DNA from: Desulfocapsa sp.
GTDB taxonomy: Bacteria > Desulfobacterota > Desulfobulbia > Desulfobulbales > Desulfocapsaceae
DNA: 38,710 nucleotides
Assembly: GCA_022712895.1 (NCBI GenBank)
Contig: JAFLJS010000048.1
Location: 1-38,710, forward strand
Direction of reading: 5' to 3'
The position numbers were made by a program, and so were the translations under genes. Shown here one piece after another: positions 17,066 to 26,419 of this stretch (position 1 is the first letter of the stretch; the number at the start of each line of letters is the position of its first letter). A model generated the notes under the pieces. It saw nothing but the letters and a program-made list of their open reading frames with translations, did no database searches and was not told the DNA's origin.

Positions 17066-19315
17066 TTATGAGTCGTTCTCTTCTTTTCCGTCCTTTTCAT
17101 AATAATCGTAATACCCGTAGTAGCCGGCATCCGTACTGGCATGTCGTTTTACTCCGTTGACCACAATGCCAAGGATTTTTGCATGGATTTCCCTGAATTT
17201 TCTGAGTCCAGAATCCATTGTATCGTAAGTGGTTTTACCGCTACGGACGACGAGTAGTGTTCCGTCGACCAGTTTGCTGAGAGTGAGGCTGTCGGTTACT
17301 CGTTGTACAGGAGGGGAGTCAAGGAGAACATAATCGAAGCGTTTTTCCATCTCCTTGATGAGTGTTTTCATCCTTTCAGACTGTAATAGTTCTGCAGGGT
17401 TTGGTGGTATATCACCGGCTGTGATAAGGTAGATAGCACCTTCTTTAATTGTTTTGACAAGCTGCGTATTAGTACTGCCTGTGAGATAATTACTAAGCCC
17501 ATGGGTGTTTGGTATGGCAGCAATGCGATGCATTCTTGGACGCCGTAAATCGCAGCCTATGATTAAAACTTTTTTTCCATTTTGGGCAAGGATATGTGCA
17601 AGGTTACTAGTGGTGGTCGTTTTCCCTTCTTTTGGTGATAGACTGGTCACCAGAATAGAGCAAGGTGGATTGTCGGGAGTTGAAAGCAGAAGATTTGACT
17701 GGATCAGACGATAGCTCTCGGCGGTTGGAGAGAGAAGATTCTGTGGTAGCCAGGTATCCAGGACTTGACCATTCTTTTCCTTAAAATCTTCAACTGTACC
17801 AAGTACAGTCAGGCCAAAGCGATGTTCCAGCTCTTGTCCGTCTTTTACACTGTTATCCAGATATTCAATAAAAAAGGCAAGACCAATACCGCCAAAGAGG
17901 CCAAGAATCAGGCCAAGCATAAGGTTACGCTTTTTTTGTGGTTTGGATGGTGCACCCGGTAAACCTGCTTTTTTGACAACCCATATATTGATGTCGTGAG
18001 ATTGTTCAGTAACTGAGGCTTTCTTAATACTTGATGAAAGAGCATCGTAAAGAACACGTGAGGTATCTACGTCACGCTTCATAATGGAGTATTGAGTGAA
18101 CCGTTCGTTGACGTCCAGCATTTCACTTTTTGTATTTGCAAGAAGCTGGGTGAGGTTTTGTTCTCTTGATTTTGTCAACTCATAGGAGTTTCGTGTGGAT
18201 TCAATAATCCTGTTCACTTCGAACTGCTTCTCTTTTACGAGAAGATTTCGTTCTGCTTTGGCGTTGATCATCACCGGATGTTTATGACCATATTTCTTGG
18301 AGAGATCCTTTATCTTCTGTTCTACTTGAAAAAGTTTTTCCCGAAGCCTTTGCAAGACATTATTATCGGCAAAAAGCGGAATCATCTCGATATTGTCATA
18401 GTTCTTACCCAGCTTTTTTATCTGGGCATAGAGGGCTTCATATTCTTTGAGTTCAGCTTGGGATTTAGAAAGCTGGGAGCTAAACTCTGCGAGACGCTGT
18501 GGGTAAACTGCCAGCTTATTTTCGACAGTTACCAGGTCGTTGTCACGGACATATTTCTGCAGGGCAAGTTCCGATCCTTCAAGTTTGTTACGTTCTTCAT
18601 CGGCCTTGGTCGTCATCCATTGTAATGAGTAATTGCTGTTTGCCAGTTTGATCTCCAGGATTTCGTCAATATATGCCTGGACAATAGCATTGGCAACTAG
18701 TTTGGCCATGGCTGGGTGTTTGTTGCTGTACGTGATATACACAGTTTTTGTGTTGGCAACAGGCTTAATCGAAAGGCCGCCTTTGATTATGTTGGCTATG
18801 ATATCAGCGTCGGACACGGGTTCTACTGCAATAGATAAAAGACCACTATTGATTCCGTTCTCGGAAGTAACCTCGTCCGATGTAATAAGGCCGGATAAAA
18901 AATCCTTCAAGCTACTTTTTACGGTGGACAGGTAAGTGGAAAACCCCTCTTTTTCAGGTTCGAAAAAATAGTGTCTGTACTGTGTGTCAAGCTTAAGAGC
19001 CTTAACAACATTATGCGCAACATTGGTACTTCGGATCAATTCAAACTGGGTGGTGAGAAACTCGGGATCCCAACGGTAATAAGACCTCCCATCAATCCCA
19101 CCAGATTCATTCCGTTCTATAAGTACCTGAGAGGAGGCAGTAAAGTAAGGTGTCGCAGTATAGGTAGCGATAAATACAGTGAGAAAAGTAATAACCAAAA
19201 AGGTTATTATTGTGGTCTTCCGTTTTAGGATTACCCGCCAATAATCCCGGAGATGGATTTCGTGTTCTTCTGGATACGGATAGGCATGAGTGGTATTATT
19301 TGTCATGTGCGGCAT
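17066..19315 (-). CDS. Wzz-type chain-length regulator fused to BY-kinase
   Basis: A 749-residue bacterial tyrosine kinase and co-polymerase. It has an N-terminal Wzz domain with a transmembrane helix (about 34-52), a long periplasmic coiled coil (about 220-435), the PxxP-bearing segment GLPGAPSKPQKKRN and a second helix (about 466-484). The cytoplasmic kinase follows: Walker A SPKEGKTTTTSN (560-571), Walker A' VLIIGCDLRRP and Walker B YVLLDSPP. The C-terminal Tyr cluster (GYYGYYDYYEKD) is the autophosphorylation tail. Such proteins cycle phosphorylation to control EPS chain length and export with Wza. A second possible start (Met4) lies 9 bases downstream. Confidence 0.93.
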   Translation of the reverse strand: MPHMTNNTTHAYPYPEEHEIHLRDYWRVILKRKTTIITFLVITFLTVFIATYTATPYFTASSQVLIERNESGGIDGRSYYRWDPEFLTTQFELIRSTNVAHNVVKALKLDTQYRHYFFEPEKEGFSTYLSTVKSSLKDFLSGLITSDEVTSENGINSGLLSIAVEPVSDADIIANIIKGGLSIKPVANTKTVYITYSNKHPAMAKLVANAIVQAYIDEILEIKLANSNYSLQWMTTKADEERNKLEGSELALQKYVRDNDLVTVENKLAVYPQRLAEFSSQLSKSQAELKEYEALYAQIKKLGKNYDNIEMIPLFADNNVLQRLREKLFQVEQKIKDLSKKYGHKHPVMINAKAERNLLVKEKQFEVNRIIESTRNSYELTKSREQNLTQLLANTKSEMLDVNERFTQYSIMKRDVDTSRVLYDALSSSIKKASVTEQSHDINIWVVKKAGLPGAPSKPQKKRNLMLGLILGLFGGIGLAFFIEYLDNSVKDGQELEHRFGLTVLGTVEDFKEKNGQVLDTWLPQNLLSPTAESYRLIQSNLLLSTPDNPPCSILVTSLSPKEGKTTTTSNLAHILAQNGKKVLIIGCDLRRPRMHRIAAIPNTHGLSNYLTGSTNTQLVKTIKEGAIYLITAGDIPPNPAELLQSERMKTLIKEMEKRFDYVLLDSPPVQRVTDSLTLSKLVDGTLLVVRSGKTTYDTMDSGLRKFREIHAKILGIVVNGVKRHASTDAGYYGYYDYYEKDGKEENDS

Positions 19316-19483
19316 ATTTGTGCAGAAGTAAAGTTTTGTAACAGCAGTATTGTTCTACCTGTAAGTCGTCCCGCATATGATTCGGGATCTTTCTGTCGGA
19401 GTCATGTAGACATACCGGGTCTGGTAAGCGAAAACGCCGAGTTCAGAATGACAGATGAGTGGAGATTAAAGTTCCTGCAATTC

Positions 19484-20284
19484 TTAAAAGAAACTTTCAG
19501 GAACAACGATAATATCATTAGCTCGTACGTCACTGTGTAAATCAACATCTTTATAAATGGTCTTTTTACCGTCAACCAATCGTACAATACGTACACTTGA
19601 TTTAGAGGCTTTACCTGTAAAACCACCAGAGCGAGCGATGAGTTTTAAAACAGTGGTGTCTTTATTACAGGAGTAAGCATCAGGATTTTTTACTTCACCA
19701 GTTACATAACACATGCCACCCTTGGATATATAGATGGTGTCACCGTCATGGATGGGGATATTATGGCTAAGATCACCGCCTTCAACCATCGATTTGATAT
19801 CGACAATAATAACTTCCTGTTTGTCTCCGGATATTCTTTTGATAGTGGCAACATCACCAGCAGCTTCTTTTAGACCTCCGGCGCTGGAGATTGCCTCAAG
19901 AAAAGTTGTAGTTCCTCGGAGTTCGACTATGCCCGGCCTGTATATCTGACCGAGAATAACTGCTTTTTTACTGCGGAAGTCTTCAATGAAGATATTTACT
20001 TGTGGATTCACAAGATATCCATCTGCAAGCAGACGGGTAAGCTTTTTGGTAAGATCAGAGACTTTTAGCCCACTGACTGTAACCTGTCCGAGGAGCGGCA
20101 TAACAATCGTTCCGTTGGTCGTTACACGAACGGTAGTCTTAAGGTCAGGATTGTCGTAAACATCAATTTTAAGCACATCGCCTGAGCCAACAAGGTAATC
20201 TTCAGCATAACTGGTAGTGGGGAGTAGAGTGTAGAAGATGGCAGAGAACATCAGGAGGGAACACAAAAAACGAACAGAACGCAT
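19484..20284 (-). CDS. Wza-type polysaccharide export protein
   Basis: A 266-residue periplasmic or outer-membrane export protein. The signal peptide ends at PTTSYAEDY (signal peptidase I type; no lipobox Cys). It is followed by a Poly_export domain (YLVGSGDVLKIDVYDNPDL through IFIEDFRSKKAVILG) and two SLBB-like segments (GQIYRPGIVELRG; GEVKNPDAYSCNKD). Its length matches short Wza relatives from exosortase-type EPS loci. It forms the outer exit for the polymer with the co-polymerase encoded next. The 199 bases between it and the upstream barrel gene hold no gene. Confidence 0.93.
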   Translation of the reverse strand: MRSVRFLCSLLMFSAIFYTLLPTTSYAEDYLVGSGDVLKIDVYDNPDLKTTVRVTTNGTIVMPLLGQVTVSGLKVSDLTKKLTRLLADGYLVNPQVNIFIEDFRSKKAVILGQIYRPGIVELRGTTTFLEAISSAGGLKEAAGDVATIKRISGDKQEVIIVDIKSMVEGGDLSHNIPIHDGDTIYISKGGMCYVTGEVKNPDAYSCNKDTTVLKLIARSGGFTGKASKSSVRIVRLVDGKKTIYKDVDLHSDVRANDIIVVPESFF

Positions 20285-20493
20285 AATCAGTTATTTCCTT
20301 TTAGTGCCTTACTCTATATAAGCTGTAATAAAAAAACAAAAAATATAAAAGTAGCGTAAAATCAAACTTCAAGAACAGCAACAAGGCACTTATACTGGCC
20401 TTATTTGCCGGTGGCTAGTACCGTACTCCATGGAAGCTGTAACGAGAGAGTAAAACTTGAAACCAAAAGCTTAACAAATACCAACCTGGCTGA

Positions 20494-21894
20494 TTATAGC
20501 GCACCGTTTAGTGAAATGGAAATAATGTTTGTTTTATAATTGAAATAATCGTCGGTTGAGTCTCTCACGTCATAGGTATAACTGAGTTCTGCCATTAGCC
20601 AATCTTGAAAAATGTACTGTAAGGCAGGGCGAATCAAATAGCGATCGTCATCACGACTATCCTCTCTTCGGATCTGGGTGTAATCAGCATTTTCGTACCG
20701 AAAGTCGCAGAGGCCAATGAAATTTTCTTTAAATTCCTGTTCGTAGTGAACATTACCAGCAAGTACTTTTTTGTCGAGAGAATCGTAACTATCAGTTTCT
20801 TCTATACTGTGATTGAGTGAAATGATAAGTTTTGTTTTTTCGGTGAAGTAGTAATCAAAAGCGCTTTCTAAGGCCCAGCCAGTGTTGTCTGCATCTTCTG
20901 ATACTTCAACCAGATCGTTAACAGTCTGATTTTTGTACTCTCTTTTTTGGTAACCCAGTTTGAAGTGCAAGGCCGTTTTGTCAGTGGTTACCCAGGTGAA
21001 CCCACCAAAAAGAAAGTGATGGTCAGAATCTTTGAGCGAGCTAACATCATAAGCTACATCGATATAACGGTACTCAACCAATAAAGATGTCTTCAGGCTG
21101 TATTTGTAAAAACCGTAGAAGGCAACGGCGTTATCCGTACGATTCAGCCAATCATCCTCTTTCTCATCATAATCAAGATAATAGTTGGCGTATTCGACTT
21201 TGGCGCGTAACTTTTCGGTGAATTCCCAGTCAGCATCACCAACAAGTAGGTTTGAGTGATATCTCCGGTTTTTTTCTGCCGCGTCATTCTCAATATCAAA
21301 ACGATCCTGATTGCGATTATAACTGTCTACAATCTGGAAGGAAAGTCCTGTGCGCAGATTATATTTAAATAACCCTTCAAGGCGAGCATCGTAATCGTTA
21401 AGATCCGAATCACTTGAGTACATTTTGTAATCAATTCCACCAAGTAAGTAGATGTTCATTCGGTCAAAGGTGGTAAAGTCATCAAGGGAATTTTGCAAGC
21501 CACCAGCAGAGGTGTTATTGGGAGCAATTCTTAGGGGTATTTCCTTTCTACTTGGAATAGCCATCCAGATCCCAGGGCTTATTGTGGTAAGGAAGTTTTC
21601 CGTTTCAGGGTTGTCAATATTATAAAGGTTGTCTGTCCACTCACCAGCAATGGAAATATATGGGTGAAAATAACCACCACCCTTTACCCCAAACAGGTCG
21701 CCCTCATCGGATAAAGTATCATCTTCGGGGAGAAGTGACCGAGAACCACTCCCGCTCTGCCCCATAGGTATGTCAGGCGCAGCCTCTACCACGTCTAATC
21801 CCTGAAGAAGAAGTTCGTTGGCATGCATAGTATTAAGAGGCAAAAAAGAGGTGAGTAAAAGAGCAGAAAAAAAGACTTTTGGTGAGAACGGCAT
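20494..21894 (-). CDS. Outer-membrane beta-barrel protein of the EPS locus
   Basis: A 466-residue exported protein: signal peptide (FFSALLLTSFLPLNTMHA), an acidic linker, then many alternating amphipathic strands with aromatic girdles (FHPYISIAGEWTDNLYNID; TDKTALHFKLGYQKREY; DWLMAELSYTYDVRD). It resembles the putative beta-barrel porin (BBP2-like) proteins found beside Wza in exosortase-associated EPS loci. It may serve as an outer-membrane conduit or scaffold; no enzymatic motif is visible. It ends in NGAL rather than the usual terminal aromatic residue. Confidence 0.8.
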   Translation of the reverse strand: MPFSPKVFFSALLLTSFLPLNTMHANELLLQGLDVVEAAPDIPMGQSGSGSRSLLPEDDTLSDEGDLFGVKGGGYFHPYISIAGEWTDNLYNIDNPETENFLTTISPGIWMAIPSRKEIPLRIAPNNTSAGGLQNSLDDFTTFDRMNIYLLGGIDYKMYSSDSDLNDYDARLEGLFKYNLRTGLSFQIVDSYNRNQDRFDIENDAAEKNRRYHSNLLVGDADWEFTEKLRAKVEYANYYLDYDEKEDDWLNRTDNAVAFYGFYKYSLKTSLLVEYRYIDVAYDVSSLKDSDHHFLFGGFTWVTTDKTALHFKLGYQKREYKNQTVNDLVEVSEDADNTGWALESAFDYYFTEKTKLIISLNHSIEETDSYDSLDKKVLAGNVHYEQEFKENFIGLCDFRYENADYTQIRREDSRDDDRYLIRPALQYIFQDWLMAELSYTYDVRDSTDDYFNYKTNIISISLNGAL

Positions 21895-21968
21895 AAACTT
21901 GCCTATAGTAAATATTAAAAAAATGACCGATTAGCATGGCCACACCAATCGGTCAGGGAACGCTTTAA

Positions 21969-22400
21969 TTAAAAAGTAGATACGCTCGCAGTTCTAATGT
22001 TTGTACGACTGGCAGGTGAAGGCAAGCCAGCAAAATTTAGTCCCACTGGAGTATACGCTTGGGAATCTGCAACAGCATCACCACATTCAGCCACACTCTT
22101 ATCAAAGGCAGCTAAAAGAATTAATTCTGAGATACCAGCAGTGTCAGCAGCAATTTTAATATCATCACCAGCAGCACCTTCACAATACAGTGCTTTCAGA
22201 ACGTTTTGTGGGTTGAGCCCCTCAACCTGAGTTGCTCTGTCTACAATTTCAGTTGGTGTCTTGCCCTCTTCCAGTGCTTTCGCAACTGCAACCTCAATGC
22301 CCTGGTCGTCAAGGTTGACGCTAAAATCTTCGATCCAGTCAGCAAAAGCTGGGGACGCCAGCAAAATGCTCAGAAGGGTTGATATTATTATATGTTTCAT
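21969..22400 (-). CDS. Small secreted protein of unknown function
   Basis: A 143-residue protein with a clear signal peptide (MKHIIISTLLSILLASPAFA, cleaved before DWIEDF). The mature part is acidic and helical, with three Cys (CEGAAGD, ECGDA region) and a Ser/Thr-rich C-terminus. I do not recognise the family. It lies between the barrel protein and the WecA-like gene, so a role in EPS assembly is plausible. An AGGAGAAGG ribosome site precedes the ATG. Confidence 0.75.
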   Translation of the reverse strand: MKHIIISTLLSILLASPAFADWIEDFSVNLDDQGIEVAVAKALEEGKTPTEIVDRATQVEGLNPQNVLKALYCEGAAGDDIKIAADTAGISELILLAAFDKSVAECGDAVADSQAYTPVGLNFAGLPSPASRTNIRTASVSTF

Positions 22401-22545
22401 AGCCTTCTCCTAGTAATTAGTCTTAAGTGACTATCGTTTCTATCTGTACTATAGGCTCTAAGTACGCAATTATCAATAGTTAAAACGCCTATTTTGTCTC
22501 AATTGTCACAAGCTTAGCACTAAAGGAACTCATTTTTAGGCTAGG

Positions 22546-22580
22546 AATAAAGGGGAGCATTTCCCAGCACACCCTTTATT
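22546..22580 (-). other. Inverted repeat downstream of the WecA-like gene
   Basis: AATAAAGGG (22546-22554) and CCCTTTATT (22572-22580) are perfect 9-base arms around a 17-base loop. It lies in the 276-base gap between the transferase gene and the small secreted protein gene. No U-run follows, so a terminator role is uncertain. Confidence 0.4.
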
Positions 22581-22676
22581 TAACATGTTTTGTGTATTAA
22601 TGAATGGGTATATATACTAGGTTTTTGCAAATAATAGAATTTTTCAGGTAGTCGGTCGTCTTAAGCTTCATGGATG

Positions 22677-24143
22677 CTATGTGTCATGGGTTTGTTGAGA
22701 CTTTCCATGAAGTAAAAGGGCATTAATGCTCTCCCTTTGTGCGTCATCCAGTTGTAGAAATCTGTAACCATGTATTTTCTTGTCTTGAAATTCGGAGATC
22801 CAAATATGTTGTGCTGCAACTGTGAGGGTTTGAACGTGGGGGGGGGGCTGTTTCATAATGATTGACAGTTCAACCTGGGAGCCAAGAGATCTCATTTCAG
22901 GGATAAAAGCCATAAAGCCATCCATGGACAGGTTGAGTATTGTTCCTTGAAAATCCAGATTCTGACTCAGGTCGTGGCAAGTGAAAGGGATGGACAGTTT
23001 GAGACGAGGAGATTTTCGAAATATTCGCATCCAGTCAAAATATTTGAAGCAGAGTTTGATTACATGGAGCGGAATCCCACTCCGGGTTCTCTTACGTCTC
23101 AATCGTCGGGAGCAGCGGATTAGATTGAGGATGTAAAAAGAGGTGCAGAAATAGAGAATAAAGTAGCAACTGAAAATTCCAAAAAGTATATAATCTTGTA
23201 GATCATAAATCGGGCCGAGCAGGCTCAGTGATCCAATAATAGCACTAATTCCAATAATAACTTTGGTTGTTAGCTTACGGCTTAACCCAAGTCGTAAAAA
23301 GATATGGTGTAGATGGTGCTGATCTGCTTGGAACGGGCTCACTCCGCTAAGGACTCTTTTGCTCATAATTGTTAACGTTTCAACAATTGGTATAGCTAAA
23401 ATGAGTAATGCTGTAATTGGGCGGGTTAAAGGATCATTGCCCTGGCTCATCGAAATAGCCATAAATGCCAGAGTGAAGCCAATACATAAGCTACCCGCAT
23501 CTCCCATAAACAAACTGGCCGGTGACCAGTTGAATCGTAAAAAACCAAAAACAGCACCGGCAAAGGCGAGATTCAAAAACATATAAGTTTCGTTGCCGGC
23601 AATGGAGGCGTGTGCTGCAAAGAGCATAAAGGCTACAAAAGAAATACCTCCGGCCAAACCATCCAGGCCATCGATCAAATTTATAGCATTAATAACTCCA
23701 ACCACACAAAAGATTGTTGTTGCCCAGGCAAGCCATACCCAGGGAACAACAATATCTCCAAATCCAAGAAGATTCCCAAATGAAATAAGTGTTGTCTGGC
23801 TGAAATAGATAAGAAGGGCACAGGCTAAAATTTGAGCAAGAAATTTCTGTCGATGTCCCATTTCTTTGAAATCATCTAGAAATCCTATCAGCAAAAGAAC
23901 AGATAAGCCGGCAAAAAAACCTCTTAAGCCAGCAAGTGGAATAAAGAGAAGAGAGGTGAAAGTGGCAGAAATCATCATCCCGATACCGCCAACCAGAGGT
24001 TTTGGGGTAGCGTGAACTTTTCGCTGATTGGGTTGATCAAGTAATCCAATTTTTCTGGCAATTATTGAAAGCTTAGGGAGTACGAAGAGTGCTCCAAAGA
24101 GTGCCACCAAGAAAATAAGAATTGATTTTAAATCAGAGTGCAT
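22677..24143 (-). CDS. WecA/MraY-type polyprenyl-phosphate sugar-1-phosphate transferase with C-terminal PilZ domain
   Basis: A 488-residue inner-membrane protein. The first about 345 residues form the multi-pass transferase, with DDFKEMGHRQKF, NLIDGLDGLAGG and FMGDAGS, the metal/UDP-sugar motifs of WecA-type enzymes that start lipid-linked glycans on undecaprenyl phosphate. A basic linker leads to a PilZ domain: RKSPR (376-380) supplies RxxxR and NLSMDG (404-409) supplies the (D/N)xSxxG motif. Both c-di-GMP-binding motifs are therefore present. Allosteric control of EPS initiation by c-di-GMP is the likely meaning. A run of ten C bases encodes Pro433-435 inside the PilZ domain. Confidence 0.9.
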   Translation of the reverse strand: MHSDLKSILIFLVALFGALFVLPKLSIIARKIGLLDQPNQRKVHATPKPLVGGIGMMISATFTSLLFIPLAGLRGFFAGLSVLLLIGFLDDFKEMGHRQKFLAQILACALLIYFSQTTLISFGNLLGFGDIVVPWVWLAWATTIFCVVGVINAINLIDGLDGLAGGISFVAFMLFAAHASIAGNETYMFLNLAFAGAVFGFLRFNWSPASLFMGDAGSLCIGFTLAFMAISMSQGNDPLTRPITALLILAIPIVETLTIMSKRVLSGVSPFQADQHHLHHIFLRLGLSRKLTTKVIIGISAIIGSLSLLGPIYDLQDYILFGIFSCYFILYFCTSFYILNLIRCSRRLRRKRTRSGIPLHVIKLCFKYFDWMRIFRKSPRLKLSIPFTCHDLSQNLDFQGTILNLSMDGFMAFIPEMRSLGSQVELSIIMKQPPPHVQTLTVAAQHIWISEFQDKKIHGYRFLQLDDAQRESINALLLHGKSQQTHDT

Positions 24144-24503
24144 ATTGTGGATACCGAAGAAGGAAATGGAAAAAATGAATGTGTTGTGTCAGCATGTTCG
24201 TATTATGATAACATACAATTATGTATCCGTATATTTACTAGTTTGTGCACTTGGAAATGGCGTGCTGTATTGCTTGAGCAATACGTTGGTAATCCTGAAT
24301 CAAGTTACTATACTCTCTATGAGTATCTGAAACAGTCTCCAATACCTGGTGAATGGCCTTGTCCGTTTGCAGTACCCCCTATGCGTCAATCAAAACGTAT
24401 TCATTCTTTTCCTTCGGGAAATGTTTTTTGTGGCCATTCATCTTCAAGGTCGGTATTTCGTTTTTCAGGTATGGCAAGGAGGACACGATGTCGTAAGCGG
24501 TCT
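24144..24503. other. 360-base gap with no assignable gene
   Basis: A short - strand frame (24441-24379) starts MNGHKKHFPKEKNEY and stops at a TAG. The same frame then stays open to 24238 with protein-like content (HQVLETVSDTHREYSNLIQD). It could be a small gene broken by one stop, or chance. A + strand frame over the same bases looks random. I make no functional call. Confidence 0.3.
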
Positions 24504-25754
24504 TTAGCCGAATTGTCTTTGGCTAGGTTTGTGTAATATTATTTTTATCCCTTCCCAGCCCAATCGAAAGGGACGGATTAGATAGTGGAGTAAGTAAAGG
24601 TTCGCAGGCAATGGGTGGCGTTGCCAGTCATAACGGGTAGGGGTGAAAATCAGTCTCAATGCATATCGGATAGTCAAAAGCGGGTTATCCATACTGAGTA
24701 GATGATATTTCATGAATCGGTGGCTGACAAAATCTGATGATGATTGTGTAGAGGAGAGCAAACTCAAGGCTATTTGCTGTGCCAGTTTAATTGCTCGTGG
24801 ATCTTCTTGAAGGCGTATCGATATGTGCTCAGGTATGACGATATCAAATAGATCCTGTGTTAAAAGCAACCCTATAAAAAGCATTCGTAAGCCGCTGTAT
24901 TTTGAAGCTGTCAGAAAAACAGCAGACCAGTCAATATTTTGGTTTTTAGTTATCAAGGCGGCAAGACAACAGACATGATCTAACTGCTTCCAGGTATGTT
25001 GGTTACCATGGACACAGAGATAAAAGAGAAGATCTTCATCAGAAAAAACAGTTATAGGTTCATCACCTATTTCCATCGTTTTGTGATTTACGAACAGATC
25101 ATCAAAAGTCATTTGAGAAGGAAAGTATCCACCGCTGATCTCCCATTGGAGGTCGAGGGTGATTCCGTTCGTTTTGTGTATTAACGGGAATTCATTATCC
25201 GTTTTGGAAAGTTTTTGCAATTGTTGATCGTTTAATGGAAAAACAGGCAGGAACCCCTGAATGGCAAGAATCTGAACAGCATGTATTAGATGTTGCCGTT
25301 GGATAAGTACATCAATATCACCAAAAGTACGTAGAGCAGAATTCCCATACAATGTAATGGAAAGAACGGGGCCTTTGAACGGCATAGCTGGTATATCATG
25401 CTTTCTCAGAAGTGATAAAACACGAGTCAGATATCCGGTCATCAAAAGATTTCTGGCACCGTTGTTTCTGTAAATATGTTTTCCTTGATTCAACAATTCC
25501 TGTGGGACAGAATCAGAACAATATTTACGTAAATTTCTATACACCAGTGGTAATACACGATGCTGCATGGCAAGTTCATAAAAATCATGCCATTTATTTT
25601 GCTTACGACACAGCTCATTTAGCAGGTTAACTTGTCTGGGGGACAAAGTCTCTCTAGCGCAGAGAATGATTATTTCCAAATCCACTGGCCAATTTTCCGT
25701 GCTGGTTTCATCCATAGCGTCCACGGGTAAGGTCTGAGTCCATTTATTTTCCAT
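24504..25754 (-). CDS. Nucleotidyltransferase-family protein (NTP_transf_5-like)
   Basis: A 416-residue protein of the uncharacterised nucleotidyltransferase group. It has the lead-in LEIIILCARETLSPRQ, then KGPVLSITLYGNSALRTFGDIDVLI, where GNSALRTFGDIDV gives the GxxxxRxxxDxD-type active site. Histidine and acidic residues follow in HGNQHTWKQLDHVCC. Members recur in EPS/exosortase and lasso loci, but their substrate is unknown. The first ATG overlaps the upstream glycosyltransferase by 85 bases. An ATG at 25715 or a GTG at 25685 (16-base overlap, GGAAAA upstream) may be the real start. Confidence 0.75.
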   Translation of the reverse strand: MENKWTQTLPVDAMDETSTENWPVDLEIIILCARETLSPRQVNLLNELCRKQNKWHDFYELAMQHRVLPLVYRNLRKYCSDSVPQELLNQGKHIYRNNGARNLLMTGYLTRVLSLLRKHDIPAMPFKGPVLSITLYGNSALRTFGDIDVLIQRQHLIHAVQILAIQGFLPVFPLNDQQLQKLSKTDNEFPLIHKTNGITLDLQWEISGGYFPSQMTFDDLFVNHKTMEIGDEPITVFSDEDLLFYLCVHGNQHTWKQLDHVCCLAALITKNQNIDWSAVFLTASKYSGLRMLFIGLLLTQDLFDIVIPEHISIRLQEDPRAIKLAQQIALSLLSSTQSSSDFVSHRFMKYHLLSMDNPLLTIRYALRLIFTPTRYDWQRHPLPANLYLLHYLIRPFRLGWEGIKIILHKPSQRQFG

Positions 25755-26419
25755 GCCTTCCGGTCCATTATATTCGCCGCCAGTCGGTTTTTTACTGAAA
25801 TGTTACTGATCCCACCAGTTCGCATCTTGACTAGAACTTCTGGAATATAAGCGGCTTGAATTCCATATTTGACTAAAAAACGGAGCATTATTTCATAATC
25901 AGCGGCAGATCCAAGGTCTGTATTGAATAAACCGTATTTTTCATAAACAGATCGCCTTACAAAAAACGTAGGGTGAGGAGGCATCCAGCCCCAGTAGAAC
26001 TTTCTAGGATTGAATGAACCCGAGCGCCAGTTGCGAACGGTTTTATCCCTGTTCGCACCGTCGACATAAAGCAAATCGCCATAACAAGCGTCAACTTTTG
26101 GATCAACAAATACTCGTGCCACTTTGGCAAGTGTATCACTGGTAGGATAAAAATCGTCAGCATTAAGAATCCCGACGATATCTCCACTGGCAATTTTCAG
26201 CCCTTTATTCATCGCATCGTAAATTCCGTGGTCCGGCTCAGAAATTACGTGTGTTAAATGGTTGGTATATTCATTTACAATACTAAGAGTAGAATCGTCA
26301 GACACTCCATCAATCAGAATATGTTCTACGGCTGTAGTTTGCTCTTTTAGACACTCCAGACAATCACGGATGGTTTTTGCAGCATTGTATGTGGCCGTTA
26401 TTATGGATATGCTATTCAT
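25670..26419 (-). CDS. Glycosyltransferase family 2 (WcaA/WcaE-like)
   Basis: A 249-residue cytoplasmic GT-A enzyme. Its N-terminus, SIITATYNAAKTIRDCLECLKEQ, is typical of GT2. The DHGIYDAMNKGLKIASGDIVGILNADDFY block contains the metal/nucleotide acidic motif. WGWMPPHPTFFVRRSVYEKYGLF matches the acceptor-side segment of colanic-acid-type transferases. It adds one sugar of the EPS repeat; donor and linkage are not predictable. It overlaps the upstream GT2 gene by 8 bases and the downstream nucleotidyltransferase gene. Confidence 0.88.
   Translation of the reverse strand: MNSISIITATYNAAKTIRDCLECLKEQTTAVEHILIDGVSDDSTLSIVNEYTNHLTHVISEPDHGIYDAMNKGLKIASGDIVGILNADDFYPTSDTLAKVARVFVDPKVDACYGDLLYVDGANRDKTVRNWRSGSFNPRKFYWGWMPPHPTFFVRRSVYEKYGLFNTDLGSAADYEIMLRFLVKYGIQAAYIPEVLVKMRTGGISNISVKNRLAANIMDRKAWKINGLRPYPWTLWMKPARKIGQWIWK

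Noticed and set aside
24138-24536. 132-codon + strand frame in the gap beside the WecA-like gene
   Set aside because: The translation is Cys- and Arg-rich with no domain or good ribosome site, and it overlaps the start of one gene and the end of another on the opposite strand.
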